This document shows positions 38,556-52,496 of a stretch of 64,000 nucleotides of DNA, piece after piece. Made by a program: the position numbers and the translations under genes. Source of the stretch: Tetrahymena thermophila SB210 (taxonomy: Eukaryota; Ciliophora; Oligohymenophorea; Hymenostomatida; Tetrahymenidae); the NCBI RefSeq assembly GCF_000189635.1, contig NW_002476370.1, positions 558,001-622,000 of the forward strand, written 5' to 3'. Positions within the stretch are counted from its first letter, which is position 1. Each line of letters begins with the position of its first letter. A model generated the notes under the pieces. It searched no databases and was not told the DNA's origin. It saw nothing but the letters and a program-made list of their open reading frames with translations.

Positions 38556-41500
38556 ATGAAAATAATTGAATTTCTCATATTCATAATAGGAATATAAATC
38601 AAATTACATTATTCTTGCCCTTAAGGATGTAATTAGTGTGACAATTTAAATTCTTGTATCAATTGTTCACCAAATTTTTCATTAAATCTTTAATCTAAGA
38701 GCTGTGTTTACAATTAATGTAAATAATATCTATATTTCTAAGGTAATTACTCTACTGGAGATGGAGCTTGCTAAGCTATATGCAATCAAGATTACTCAAG
38801 AAATAGCTAAACTAATTTATGTACAAGAGTAGAGTAGTGCTCTCTTTCCTTCAGCCTTTAGACAGGTATCAGCTAAAGCAATGAAACTATAAACTAAATT
38901 ATCCCTTATGATAGCTAATATTTTGTAATAGTTTATTCTTCGTACATAACAAAATAGCTTTAACAGACAGGAAGATTTATGCAAATGCTTTCTTTTCAGT
39001 CTAATAGATAGTACATTAAGTACTTTTAAGGTTTTTTCTTCATTTTTTAAAATGGAAACACTGTTGCAATATGGGATTTTTAAAAGAATGTCACAAATTA
39101 CTTCCCATTTACCTTGAAAGGTGATATTGATAGTAATACTTAAATAAATTAACTTAATTAGTAATATTCTTATGTTATTACGTAAGATAAAAAAGCTTCT
39201 TAGTATTATTTTACTGTATTATTTGATTAAATTTAAATGCAATTTGTTAGCTTTTCTTCTGTATCATTATTAAATTATTTAAGTAATTCTCAATATTACT
39301 TTTTTAATAATTTAATATTCATAATAAATTCAAGTGGAATTTAATCTTTTCAAATAATTTTTAGCGATGGTATTAACAAACAATTAATAATAAATCCATA
39401 TTTTAGTCAAAATCAATGTTAAAACTTACCTTTTACTATTTCATCAATTATTAAATTAAAAAATGATAATTTCTTGTTGACATTTACAAGTTAATCATTT
39501 TACATAATTTTAGGATAATAGATATGTTAAAGTGTTTAAACATAAGAGTATTTTGCCTAGATTTATGACATTAATTATGGGATTTCAATTTATCATATTT
39601 TACAACTATAAACAGTGGTAAATATTTTGGATGATAATGCTAACTTAATAAATTAAGTTAAAAATTAAAATAAAATAATAGATTCAGTAGTGATGATCGC
39701 TGTTAATTCTACAATGATAATTGCAATTCTTGATAACCAGTAAAATATAAATTTTATTGGAATAAATATCAATGATAACTTGCATTAATAGTTAATATAT
39801 TAATTTAAATTAAATAACTTTTATCCAATAAAAATTATGATTATGTAGAATTAAGTGGATAATAATAACCAAACAACCAAATTTTAAATAATTGCTTATT
39901 CCAATCAAATTCAATCTTTAACAATTACCATCAAAGAAGGTATTTAATTTGTCTTGTAAAATTAATATTTTCTCAAAGCATTCAAAAGAAAAATTAACGA
40001 CATGCAATAGAGTATCACCTCCATGGACACAAACGACAATAGCAATCTTGCTACTTTTTGTTCTGCAAAAGGGTAAATTATGACTTGGGAGTATTCTACT
40101 TTAATGCAGCCTAGTTTTGTAGATTCTGCATTTATCACAAACTTTGGATCATGTAATACAATCAAATTTTTAGGTAATAGTACGGCTCTTATTTTATTCT
40201 AAAACTCTATTGTTGCTATAGATGTTATTTTATTAAAAGTTTTGAATACTTGGAATTTTATAAATCCCAGTTCAAAAATGGTAAATAGATTCATTCTGCC
40301 TTTTAATGGAAATTCTTTTCTATTGTTTGACTCGTGCTTTTACGCATTTGACAAAAACTTCAACCAAATTTTTAATGATTGCTCATAGTTGTTTGATGAT
40401 ATAATAATTTATACATATTTAGATCAATCACTTTATCTTGTAATATAAAAAAAATATTCAATAACAGTATTTTTTGTTGATTTAATTTAATAAAAACTAG
40501 TATATTAGGGGTATTATACCAGTATAGCCTTGATACAATTTGTGAAAATAAGGAACTTTCCATAAAAATCTCAATAAAACAATACTATTTTTGAAATACT
40601 TATTTACTTTTCGAATTATACTTTTACCATTTTTAATTAACAACTATCAGTAGTAGCTTCATTTTAAAATATACAGCTATCCTAGGTAGTTGATATTAGC
40701 TTTGTCACAAATGACCCAAACGATAATGTTTACGTAATTGGAGGAATCACTAGTTAAATGTCAGCTACTTTTCTATATTAGGCATTTGCATTATTTAAGA
40801 ATTAAACAGGAGTCTTTTAAGTAATAGGTGCTAGTAAAATAAACAAATTATTCCCTGTTTACAAATCTGTTAATCCAGCAAATCTTGCAATAGGATATAC
40901 CTTCAAAGTGTGCTTTGTTATAGGTATATATACTGTCATATAAGATTATTACTTTAATATGGGTAATTAAGCTAATTTTATGTATGGAGTTGGAGATTCT
41001 CAAAATGTTATAATGAATACTTTTTAGTTAATTAAATCAGATTAATTTTATTTTTATGGTGATTAAAGTGGTTAAATTGCTTTGGATATCACAAGAAGGT
41101 AGCTTTATCAAAATGTATATGAACTGAATGCAGATTAAAAACAATAAAATGACTATATCCAAGGAGTGTATTAAAGTCTTTTACTCTAAAAATACTTTAT
41201 AGTAAAATCTAATATTCTTGTTTATGACTTATTAACAGATCAATACATCGAATAAATAGATATTTAGTCAAATTCTAAAATTATATCTTTTTAAATTTTA
41301 GAACAATAACAATCAATTATTTTTATTAAAGGAAACACACTTTTTTATAAAAATTACAAAGAGAATAAGCTTTATACTTATAGTAGCTTATCTAAAGTTA
41401 CAAATTATGTGTTAGATAGTACCAATATTTTCCTATATGGTACAAATTTAGCTATATTAAATTTTGATATGTAAGAGAAACTTTTGATAAATAGCAATTA

Positions 41501-44500
41501 AAATGTTATTTAATAATGTAAAGTAATATCACAAATTTTAGTTTGTAAGTATTTTTCAGGTATTTTGAATATTTTTGATAAGTCTAATTTTAATCATTTT
41601 ACTTCTTTTTAGCAGCGTTTTATTGATAAAGGTTATTTTTTTCAAATTGATGAGCTTTTTTAGAGAATAATCCTTTATTCTTAAAATATTGAAGTTTACA
41701 ATTTTGCTGGATTTTTGTAGCTTTATATCAATACAATAAACTCTCCAATTTAAGACTTATAGATATTATAAAATGATATATCTGCGTAGTTGACTATCTG
41801 TAAATTTTTAAAAATAATAATTTATTTTTAATTTTTCATAATTTTTAATAGACATTAACGTTTATGATAGAACTTCATTTAACTTTAGAGGATAGATTGT
41901 AGCTGCAGGAGGAGGAAATATCATATCACAAAAATATGTTCCACCTTTAAATTAAATAATATTTTATACCTCAACTCTAAGATTTGCATAGTTTTTCGCA
42001 TTTAATTTAGATACTCTTTAGACAGTTGTGTCATTTAAAAGCCCTTTAAATACTCCCTCAAGTACAGTTGCTTGTTAATATGATAAAGACTAAGGTATCT
42101 ACATCTTGCTTGACTCAGGAGGAAATTTTTATTTAATTAATTAACAAATATAGCAAGTCTAATTAGCAAGATTAGTTGAATATGATTAAAATTCAAGTTA
42201 TCAAATTCTAGGATATTCTATTAACTACGAAAATAATAATGTTTTTATTTATTCTTAGACTCAAGTTTTTAATCTTTACTTAGAAGAACTCAACAGCTAA
42301 GCTAGAAAGTATGTAGTGAATAAAAAATAATTATTTTCTTAAATAACTATAAACTCTGATTCTGTTAATCAAAATGGATTTATAATAGCAGGAGATTAAG
42401 GCCTATTATATAAATATTAAAATTCTGTATTTGAATATTTTTATTAATTTAATTAAGAAATTCTAGAAGTTATTTATAACTAAAGCTTGGAGTTACTGAT
42501 AATAGCTCTCACTGATCGATTCATACTATTTTAGAATTTTGATTCAAGTTCTTTAGGTACGTAGAACCCATGGTAATAAAATAGCTAAAAAGAAATTATT
42601 GTAAGTGGAATGTTTTAGTAATTTATTTGCTAAGACATTTATTTGACTAAAGATAGGCAAATTTACCACTACGATTTCGTAAATTAAGTAATTTTAGGTA
42701 AAATATCTTTTCAAGATTCTTAGACATTGATATTATAGAAAATCTGCTCAGTTAATAAACCATATCTCTATCTAGGATCAAATATAGGAAAAGTATTGAT
42801 ATACAATTAAAACACTAAAAATTAAATAATTGTAAACTTGTTGGAAAATTAAGTATAAGTAAACGATTCTCAGATAGGAAAATTAATTGAGACTTCTACT
42901 GATTTGTGGGTTTGCTTTGCAAGCTCGGTTGGAGTTTATAAAATTAGCCTAATAGATTTTAGTTTTTAGCAAATTGTTTAGTTTAATAGCCTCACAACAT
43001 ACAAATATAATGAATACCTAAATATATTGATTTTTGATGTAGATGAGTAATATAATAGGTTTTTTTTAAGTTTTCTTGGAGAAAAACTAATGAGAGTATT
43101 TGATTTATCAGGAAACATTATTAACCTAATTTCTTTACCTGGAAGAACATACAATAATTTGCAAATAAACACTTCTCATTTACTAGCTTACACCTTTTTT
43201 CATATAATGATTTATGATAGATAAACTCTTCAATACATCTAAAGAATTAGGAGAGATAATTTCTATGACTTTATCACAGATATAATAGAAATAGAAAGTT
43301 AATATATTCTAATTGTCACCTATACTAAGTATGAACTATTCCAAATCTAGTATTAAGCTTCTGAAGCATTGCTAATGGATTAAATTTAACTTTAGTATCC
43401 TTCTTTTATGGGATATAAAATAAACTATGGATAGTAATAAAATAAAATTTTAGGCTTATCAGTAATACTACTTTCATCTAATTAAATATAAGAACAAAGG
43501 TATAATCTTGTGTATGAAAACATACAGGACTAAAATAAGATATGTAGTGTAGATATTGCGGTGAGTACATTCTAAGATGTATCCTTTTCAATTAATACAA
43601 TAAAACCAGTGTCTTTTCCAGATTCATCTCAAAGGTCTATGATACCTGTATAGGATTCAAGCTTAAATAACTACTGGAATGTTTAATTAGTTAATAGCGA
43701 TTTGAGGAATATAGACTTTAAAAGTACTGCAAACAGTCTTGCTTAAGTTTATTCTGATAATAATCTAACAAATTAATAAGTATTAAATCCAATTATAATC
43801 TACAATGACTCTTTTTTGTGGTACATTAAAGAGGAACTTTAAATGAGAGATTTTAGCTTTATTTTTTAGAATTAGGTTGGATAAATAAAATTCAACTAAT
43901 AATCTCTAAGTGTTATATTAAATAACATTTAAATATAATCTTAAAATATGAGCAATACAACACTTTTATTTACAAACATGTCAAATGTAGTAATAAATGG
44001 ACTTCATTTGACAAAGTTATAAAGAAATTAAACTTAAAGTAATGAGAGTGATGCCTTAATGTATTTTCTTAATGTGACTAATGTCAATATTTATAATTTA
44101 AGTCTAGACAATAGTTAAATGATAAATTCTTCTTTCAACGGTTTAATATCAGCTAAAAATGTTTAGAATTTTATTTTATCAAATTTAATGATTTAAAATG
44201 CAGAAATTTATCATTTATTCAATTTTATCTAAGTTTATAACCTTACTATAAATAACTTGCAAATTACTAATTGCTTTTATGCTTAAACTAATGCAGACAA
44301 ACAAATTATTAACATTATTGGAGTTGTCAACTCAATCCTATCAGATATTTTAATGAATTATAATACGAATTTACTATTCATAAGGACAAGTAATATTTAC
44401 GATGATACAAGTATTTAATATAGTATTTATACTGATACATTAAATATTACAAATTTAAAATTACAGTAAAATAATATTAGTGATTCAGATTAATAATCTC

Positions 44501-47500
44501 TTGTGAATATCTAAAGTTCTTTTTGTTATTTAGAGAATATTACTTTCTCTAAAAATTAAGGAAATTTAAAAATACTCTAATCTTAATACTTGAATATATC
44601 TAATAGCTTATTTGAATACAATTAGTGCTTAAATGGAGGAGCTCTAGCAGTTATTTCTAGTATAAACTAGGTTAAAATATATAAAAGTTAGTTTATTCAC
44701 AATTTAGCATTTGCAAGTGGAGGAGCAATTTATTTAGAGAATACAAATGCCTCAATTTTTTTTGACTCATAGGTTTTAATAACTTAAAATAAAGCTCTTA
44801 TTGGAGGAGGAGTTAGACTTTATAACAATCAATTAAATTACCCATAAGAAATTCAAAGGAATTATAAAAATTTTATTTTTGGTAACGAAGCTGACTTATA
44901 TGGAAAGAATTTTGCAACTTTCCTTCAATAAGCAGTTATTGGAGTATTATAAGAAGAACCGAGTAAATTAAGTGGGGATTCTAACAATTCAGCAAATTTT
45001 ATATCATACAATATATCATCATTTGAAGAAATGAACTAAGCTGATTAGAAATAATACTAACAAATACTTGAAATATTTAATTTTTAGAGTGGAGGTTTAA
45101 TCAATCTTTATATAAAATTAATTGACTCAGAAGGAACATATTTGAATTTTTCTTTTGATTCTTTCTATTATAAAAAATTCCCTGAATCTATAATAGAAGA
45201 ATTATAAATCTACTAATTTAAATTGCAATCTTAAACTCTTAATTAACAAGTCTTGATCAATGGTCCGAATGTTGTAACTTCTTTTGATTATAATGACTCA
45301 AATAAATAATTTATTTTTTGGCAAATCCAAATAACAAGTATACCTAATAAAACTACGTATTTAATTATTTAACCTAACTACACTCCTACTAATATTAATG
45401 TCCTCCCTATACAAATAAAAATTAACATGAGAATATGCTAAATAGGGGAAATCATTAAACAAATCGAAGCAAATATATTTAGTTGCTATTCTTGTCCTTT
45501 AGGATCATATTCTCTAATTGATACTGCCCAAGATCTAATTTTAGTAAATCAATAATAAGGAAATACAAGTTAAAATAAATAAATTACTTTACATGACTGC
45601 TAAAAATGTCCTTAAGAAGCTTAAAGCTGTTAAAATAGTACTATTATTTTAAGAAATGGATACTGGAGGATAAACAACACATCTACAGAAATTATAGAAT
45701 GTTCTTTACCATATAATGCATGCAATTAATAGGACTAGACAAGTAGGAATGGTTGTCTTATAGGATACAAAGGGCCAACGTGCAGAGTTTGTGATTTAGA
45801 AGGAGAAGTTTGGGATGGAGAAAGGTATATAGAATCATTTTCAAATGAGTAATTGTGTGTGGGATGTGGCAGTAATAACACATAAATAGTTTTTTTATTT
45901 TTAACATGCTTATTTTTAATGATATATATATTCATTAATGTGTTACTGATATTTAACTCTTTAATTCATTTTTCTACTTGTTACTATTTTAGAAAAATGG
46001 GAATATTGCCTATTTCAAGGAATTGTATCAGAGATCAGTCTCCCTTCTATCTAAAAATACTAATCAACTATATTTAAATTTCATCCTTTTTAACTAATTT
46101 CTCTATTAGCCCCTTCCCAAATATGGTTCTTTTTGTTTCAGAATTTTTAGGAAATGCTAATGCTTAAGTGATCAAAAGGTTTCCCTGCTTAATCAGTTAG
46201 GAGTCGATAAAAAAATATGGTTATGCTCATATCAACCAAATTATAGAAGCTTCTTTACCAGTATTGACTCTGATAATACTCTTAATGATACTGAATATCT
46301 TTAGAATATTTAACATATTTAAAGTAAAAAGGTTCCATCAATTTACACTCGTTAATTTTATATTTGTATTTTTTTAGCCAAATTAAATCAAGTTCTTTAC
46401 AAAGCAGCTTTCTTGTACAAAAATAGGCTCTTAAAATTATGTCAGCTCAGACTTGACCATATTATGTGGAGACCCAGATTATAACTATTTCACATATATT
46501 ATATCAATACCGTTACTTGTCGTTTGGATAACTTACCCTCTAGTAATATTTAAGCTTTTATAAAAAAGATCTAAAAAACTTTAAACTTGTTATACACTTT
46601 TCTATTTTGGCTATTATTATCAAGAGTATAAAGAAAACTTTTATTACTGGGAATTTATAAGAATATATTTAAGAATTATTGTAGCCGTTATTATCACTCT
46701 TAGCACTTAGTCTAACTTTATCAATTATTAAATTATTATTATGCTACTTGTTGTATACCTTAAGCTTACGCTTACTCTTAATCCTATCAGAAATATCTGG
46801 TTATAAAAGCTTGAGTTGTAAACGAATATTACTCTAATATTTATTTGCTTCTTATCATCAATAAACACCTCTTTATACTCAGAGGCTATTCAACAAATTT
46901 AATATTTTATTCATTATTTAGTCATCTTTATAGTTGTCATACTAATTATCTTATATAAAATAAGTAACTCCAAAACTATTATAGGGTAGTTTTTTGGAAA
47001 GTTTCTGCACTGTATTTTACCTTAATCCTTGTATAATTCATATAAAAAGTAGTTTGGAGTTACTAATTGGAATGTTTATAAACTTTGGATTTTAGTGAAA
47101 AAAAATTTGAATGTTTTGGTGAAATATTAAGCATTGGAGAAAATTGCTGCTGAGGATCAAGTCAAGCAACTAAATGATTAAACCTAAGGTGCATACATAT
47201 TTACATACATGATTTTAAAATATAATTTTAATTGAATCATTAAATTATTTTTTAATTAATAGACCAAAATAGCATTTAGAATAGCAGCAGTCCCTTATTT
47301 TAGAAAATATCATTAATAAATTAAGTTTAAATCTCTGTTCAAACAGAGATATCTAAACTCAAAAGTGGAACTAAATGTAAACATATTAGTAATATTAAAT
47401 AAAGAATTTTTAATATTTTTCTAAAGAATATAAAAGCTTCTAAGTATAAAGTAGCGGTAATCAAACTAACATCAAAGAAGAAATTATAATTAAAAGTAAA

Positions 47501-47680
47501 GAAAAGCAAGAATTACCAGATATATTTTCCTCTCAGCAAATCCCTTAGTATGTTGACGAAATAAGTGAATCATAATTGGTACTTGAAAATAGCGTTAATC
47601 AAAATTAACGACTGGAATAAAGCTATTAAACCTAGTTTAAATAAAAGAAAAATTTAGATTAAAAGTAATTAAAATTCTGA
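38556..47680 (+). CDS. Giant receptor-like membrane protein, tandem copy B, 2993 aa
   Basis: This gene is paralogous to the one at 28685-37837 over its whole length, with introns at the same places (41800-41851 and 47189-47279). I followed the frame through and found no TGA before the end. Differences are mostly substitutions; indels near 44985 and 45550 keep the frame, which indicates that both copies are under constraint. The TGA falls where copy A has AGA, so B ends six codons earlier in alignment. The N-terminus (MKIIEFLIFIIGIQIKLHYS), the Cys modules (CPQGCNQC; GCLIGYKGPTCRVCD), the Gly-Gly-Ala beta-helix motifs (CLNGGALAVISS, ASGGAIYLENTNAS) and the multi-span end are all kept. The cytosolic tail is the most diverged part. 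Confidence 0.85.
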
Positions 47681-48297
47681 AATAGCAACGAATAGTGAAG
47701 GATAGAAACTGATAAATAAATAAATTAATAAAAAATAACATTTTTTAGAATTTATTAAAGTACGAAGATACTTATGAAAAAAATTAATTCAATATTTAGA
47801 TAATATACATATAAACAAATTTTTTTAGATAAATTTAAAAATTATCTTTAAATTAAAAATATTTCGAAAATGTAAAATAAACATTATTAAATTAATTTTT
47901 CATTTATTATCATTATTAATTTGATTAAATTTTAGCAAAAATAAAGTTTTATGATAATAATAAAATTTTAAATTTTTAATTAAACATTTTTTATTTTTGT
48001 TTATTAAACCTGTTTAGAACCCTTTTTTTATTATTTTTAAATTTTCATTTAATTTATAAAATAATATTTATTATTCAACTAAAATATAAACACTTCATAC
48101 CCAAGAAAATATTATTTGAGAATCTTTATAAACTGAATAAGATTTTTACATACATATTTTTTTATAATTTGAATAAAGGAAGGATTTATTTTGATTCTTG
48201 AATTGATTAATGATAATTAATTCATATTATTATAATATTTACAGTACTATATATTTTAGTATAAATTAAAAACTAAATAAAGATTATTAATTATTAA
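47681..48297. other. Intergenic between convergent genes
   Basis: A/T-rich, between the 3' end of giant copy B (plus) and the phosphatase gene (minus). Nothing recognised. Confidence 0.5.
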
Positions 48298-49159
48298 TCA
48301 ATCAAGCTAGATTTCATATTCATGGACTTCCCCATTATGGAACCATTTTCCATTTGATTCTGTTAAAGTTTTATGGCAAAATTAGGCAGTAAAGGAATAT
48401 AAGGTTCTAGAATGACCAACTACTGCAATTTTTTTACCAGTTGGGATTTCTTTAGCTGTTTTTTTAAGGAGTTCTTTTTACTTTATGATTCTTTCAAGTT
48501 GTTGCTATTCTGTTTCTACAGTTTGAGGATATATATCTTTCATTAATTCAAGCAATTTTAAATGCCCAACTCTAATAACTTCTTATTCATCATTTCCACA
48601 CTTTTCTTCAATTTATTAAATAATTTAGCTTGACTTCTCCTTATCAACTAGCTCATAAATGCTCCAAAGATTAGGATATTTATATTATTCAAGGAATGAA
48701 AAGTCATCATTTTTGTAAATCTCTTTTGATTCTAAAACTTTTGCACCAATATCGCAATTACTTAAAACCATTTCTCTAAATAATGGGTGAGGAATTATCT
48801 TAGGATTCGAAGGGTGTCCTTAGAAAATTTATTCACAAGTTTCAAGAGCTCTTCTTAGAGGGCTCACAAATACTACAGCAACATCTTCATTTTAACAGAC
48901 TTATCTTGCTTGCTAGCACTATAAATATAAAATAATATTAAAAACTTCAGAAATTAAAGAAAAAAATGATAATTACTTGTTCATATCCTTAAGGTGTAAT
49001 TCCACAATCAATCAACTCTTCATTAAATTTAGTAACCAGACATTCTTAATCTCCTGGAACTTCCTTATCAGTATTGCAAGCAACTCTTTAACTGAGGTTA
49101 AACATGGATTCAGCATGTCTAATTAATAATATTTTAGCTGTGGTAACCTCTTAATTCAT
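48298..49159 (-). CDS. Histidine phosphatase (phosphoglycerate-mutase-like), 267 aa
   Basis: Two exons (intron 48919-48976, 58 bp). The N-terminus holds the catalytic loop KILLIRHAESMFN, with the His that becomes phosphorylated (RHAE in place of the common RHGE). SPLRRALETC supplies the second Arg, LFREMVLSNCDIG probably the acid residue, and VVGHSRTLYSF the second His. The length and the RE...CD block resemble the PMU1/plant PMD branch of the superfamily rather than glycolytic mutase, so the substrate is probably a small phosphorylated metabolite and remains unknown. There is no signal peptide, so it should be cytosolic. A Gln/Lys-rich insert (QQLERIIKQKELLKKTAKE) lies before the last motif. 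Confidence 0.85.
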
Positions 49160-49814
49160 ACTTATTCTCTTTATTAATCTCTACACTTTTTCAAAATTTT
49201 AATAATGTTTATGTATTTATTATTAATTATATCCTAAAAAATTAAATCATTCCAAGACCATTTAAACAAATTTTAATACCAAATCTAAAAATCAAGTACG
49301 CATTTAAGTAAATATTAACGCACCAAATCTGTCAGAAACAGATTAATTCCTAGAAAGATATTCCTTTTTAACTATAATAGATCACTTAAAGAAAATTTAG
49401 GATCTCTTTCACATAAAAAACATTCTTAACTATTTCTAAAAATCTAAAAGTAATCTGAAGCTAGATTCTATTTTAAAATAGCAAATTAATTTTTTTTTTC
49501 TTGCAAAAAAATTGTTTTTGATGTCAATTATTAAAAAATCAAAAAAGAAAAGAATTCTGGTAGCAATTAAATAGGATTAAAAAGTAGTAAAAATATATTT
49601 TAACTCAATATTCATAAATAAGACAGCTCATAAAATTAAAAAAAGCTTTATTTGGTAAATAATTTGTTAAAATTCTTAATTTATAAAAGTTCTAGTTTTA
49701 GAAATAGTCTATTTTTTTTTTATATAAAGCAATCTATTTTATTACCACATAAAAACAAACAAACAACCAAGCAAAATTAAATTAATTTTTTATAAGTTAA
49801 GCAAGCTTAATATC
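49160..49814. other. Intergenic, nothing recognised
   Basis: Upstream region of the phosphatase and 3' flank of the 115-aa gene, both on the minus strand. No supported feature. Confidence 0.5.
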
Positions 49815-50162
49815 TCAAAATTCAAAATATTCAATATTAAATTTCATAGCATCGTCCTAAACTGTCTAGTAGCAAAGCTGCATAGTTGTGTCCACCCAAA
49901 AAACTTAAATACTCTTAATATCAGATTCTGTGCTAACATCAATTTTCCCAAGCTATTTATCTACTATTACAATAATATTTCTTGAATACGAAACAACTAC
50001 ATATTCTTTATTTAACTTCGAATTATATGTCACAACAAAATCTTTGATAGTCTCATTTGCCCTCTAAAGGGATATTCTCTCACATATATTTTAAGTTGCT
50101 GAATACATAATAAGCTAAGATTAAGAGGCTGCAAACAAATTATACTTTACATTGTTACTCAT
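49815..50162 (-). CDS. Unknown 115-aa protein
   Basis: Uninterrupted from ATG (MSNNVKYNLFAASQSQLIMY) to TGA. The sequence alternates beta-type strands (IKDFVVTYNSKLNKEYVVVS, NIIVIVDKQLG, SIQVFWVDTTMQLCY) without a signal peptide or membrane span, suggesting a small soluble beta-rich domain. Codon use and GC match neighbouring genes, and local GC drops sharply on both sides. I recognise no family. Confidence 0.65.
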
Positions 50163-50307
50163 TTTAAACTTTTTTTTATATTTATTAATAGTTAAGCATT
50201 ATTAATTTTAAAAATGTAATAATTTTGAATATAATTTAATCCGTCTATCGTTTTTTAATATAAAAATTAAAAATATTCATTCATAAATTATAATAAAAAA
50301 TAAAATC

Positions 50308-50391
50308 TTAATTTAAAAAATTAAAAATTAACTTTTTAATGAATGATAAACATTTATTAAATTAAAATCGATTTTTAATTTTTTAAATTAA
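50308..50391. repeat. 21-bp A/T inverted repeat
   Basis: A 21-base arm ending at about 50328 (starting TTAATTTAAAAAATT) is the exact reverse complement of 50371-50391, with about 42 bases between. It lies just past the 3' end of the B-box gene and could form a long stem in that transcript. Being all A/T, it is weaker evidence than its length suggests. Confidence 0.5.
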
Positions 50392-50410
50392 AGAATTAAT
50401 TAATTAATGC

Positions 50411-52496
50411 TCATTTTTTCAATCTAATAAAATAAGAATTTAATTAAAAAATGAATTTATTTACTGATTTAGGACTTGGTTTAATGAATATAACTCCTGG
50501 TTCTTGAATAAAATCCACTTTGTTATATTTTAGGTCTTGTTTATCTTACTTGTATATAAATATGCCATTTTTACATAAAAAAGAAAGAAATTTTGTATTT
50601 CCAGAGAAAAATAATACGATTTTATTAAGTTCTAAGAATTCAACTGGGTTTACTTAACATAAAACTCTTTTATCAATCCATTCTTAATCCAATTCTTTAT
50701 CTTTTTCAACTTTATAAGTGTATCTTACTATGTTAATCCCTTGTTTTGCTATAATTCCCATTCTGATTTATCCATCGTTTTCTGCACCTCTAAAAAAATC
50801 AAAGCAGTCTATTCCAGATTATAGGAGTTTCATGTTATAAGTGGTACTATCAATTATAAATACAATATTGTTCATCGATTACATAAATATGATATCTCTA
50901 TTCATTTTTCTTGATTAAAGTATGCAAATACTTTTAATAAAATTATCTTAGTAAATCGAAGAATGCTCTATTTTGTACTAACCTAACTAACTATTTTTAC
51001 CATCTATTGAATAGAAATTCAGCTAATTTTTAAAGGTTATCCCTAAAGATGGATGTTACTTGTAGTAAAAAGGCAGCATATGATTACTCAATTTAACTTT
51101 ATCAGCTTGCTCTCTCAATTTTAAGAGAGGATTTACCCTAAAATCATTTAAACTCTTAATGTTGTTATTTGGTTGCTAATCTTAAATTTATAAGTTACAG
51201 GGATCATTTTAAATTGAATTTTCTACTGTTTGATTAGTAAAATTTTAATTGCTTGATTGTGGTAAATTTTTATTTTGATTTTCACTGCAATTCAGCTACA
51301 AATTCATTTCTTTTGGCAACAAAACAGCTTATTTTAATGATCCTTAAATATTTTAAGAGCATGTTTGTTGGGATATTTAAGGCTAATACTAGTTAATAAG
51401 TTCATTTAATTGAGCCTAAATCATTTTATTTTGATCTTTTGAGATGTTCTTTTCCTCTTTCTTGTTGATTTTAATAGAGTCTGATGAATTGTTATCACTG
51501 CCATTATCTGAGCAAACCTTCTTTTTACCTGTACTTTCTAAAATATCTTTTTTAGTTTTTCTTCCCTTTTTTTTACCAGATGTGGAAGCTTTTGCAAGCT
51601 TTAAATTTTCAGCTTCTTTTTTTTCTAAAAGCTCTTATTCAAATGCATCATCTTCTTTGAAGAGGTTTTATAGCTCTTTATATTCATCAGAGTATTTGAA
51701 GCTCTTCATGTCTTCGTCGTTTCTCTTTAATTGATAAAAATTTTTAAAATTGATTAAAAGTAAAAGTTGCTTACATTCATTAGTCTTAAGTATTTACTAA
51801 CCGTGCTTGAACTAACATTGTATTTTTCAACTATATCTTAGACTCTCATTCCTTTTAAAATATCTTATTATATTAATTCCGATTTATCTGTGATTTTAAT
51901 GCCAGAGCTCTTCTTCTTATTTAATATCTACAAAAATTATTTTTTTAAATTTAACCTAATTGATAAAAGTTTACTTTGGAATTAATGTTTTTGATGTTGA
52001 TCTTAAAAAGCTCCATATTTCTCATAGATTTATAGAATTCAAGATAGTTTTTAGAGATAGATTAAAAAGATTCTTTAATAGGATTAATAAAGCTTTTAAT
52101 GTTAACATTTTCAATATAGACTTCATTTAAACTAACTTTTGATTTATAAGATCCAAGTAAAAAATTTTCTATATCTTCTGTTAGCTTTTTCCTGTTTTAT
52201 GGCTAGTCTTCATAGTCAACAAATAGTTTAATCATATTGTTGATATAATTAACATCAAATTCAAACAAAGAAGCTGCATACATAAGTGTCTATTTCATAT
52301 CTGTAATGAGCTTCTCTGTAAAAGTGTAATATTTATTCTTACTTTCAACAAGTTATTTTATCAACTAATCTTTTTCAACTATAAACTGTTAGTGCTCTTC
52401 ATGTTAATCAATACATTTATCACATAAAGCTATTTCACAACCCTTACAGAAGCAGTAGTATTTTTTAGAACAATTATGATCATTATAAACACTCAT
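50411..52496 (-). CDS. B-box zinc finger plus helix-turn-helix protein, 662 aa
   Basis: Three exons (introns 51928-51974 and 51725-51774). The N-terminus is a B-box type zinc-binding module: HNCSKKYYCFCKGCEIALCD then KCIDQHEEH, with the C..C/C..C and H..H ligands in order. A helical region follows (about 40-200), as in TRIM-like proteins. Exon 2 encodes a compact helix-turn-helix (ELIQQDILKGMRVQDIVEKY then NVSSSTVSKYLRL), the form used by transposase-type and homeodomain-like DNA-binding folds. Exon 3 starts with an acidic, then Lys-rich stretch (KKKGRKTKKD, a possible nuclear signal) and a Gln/Asn linker. A beta-rich C-terminal domain (about 430-662) is possibly a propeller with one strand set per FFSG/IFIYK-like unit. 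A nuclear regulatory role is inferred only. Confidence 0.75.

Noticed and set aside
51444-51734. 96-aa Ser/Phe/Leu-rich plus frame
   Set aside because: It is antisense to the Lys/Glu/Asp-rich part of the B-box gene, which makes a Phe/Ser/Leu-rich shadow.
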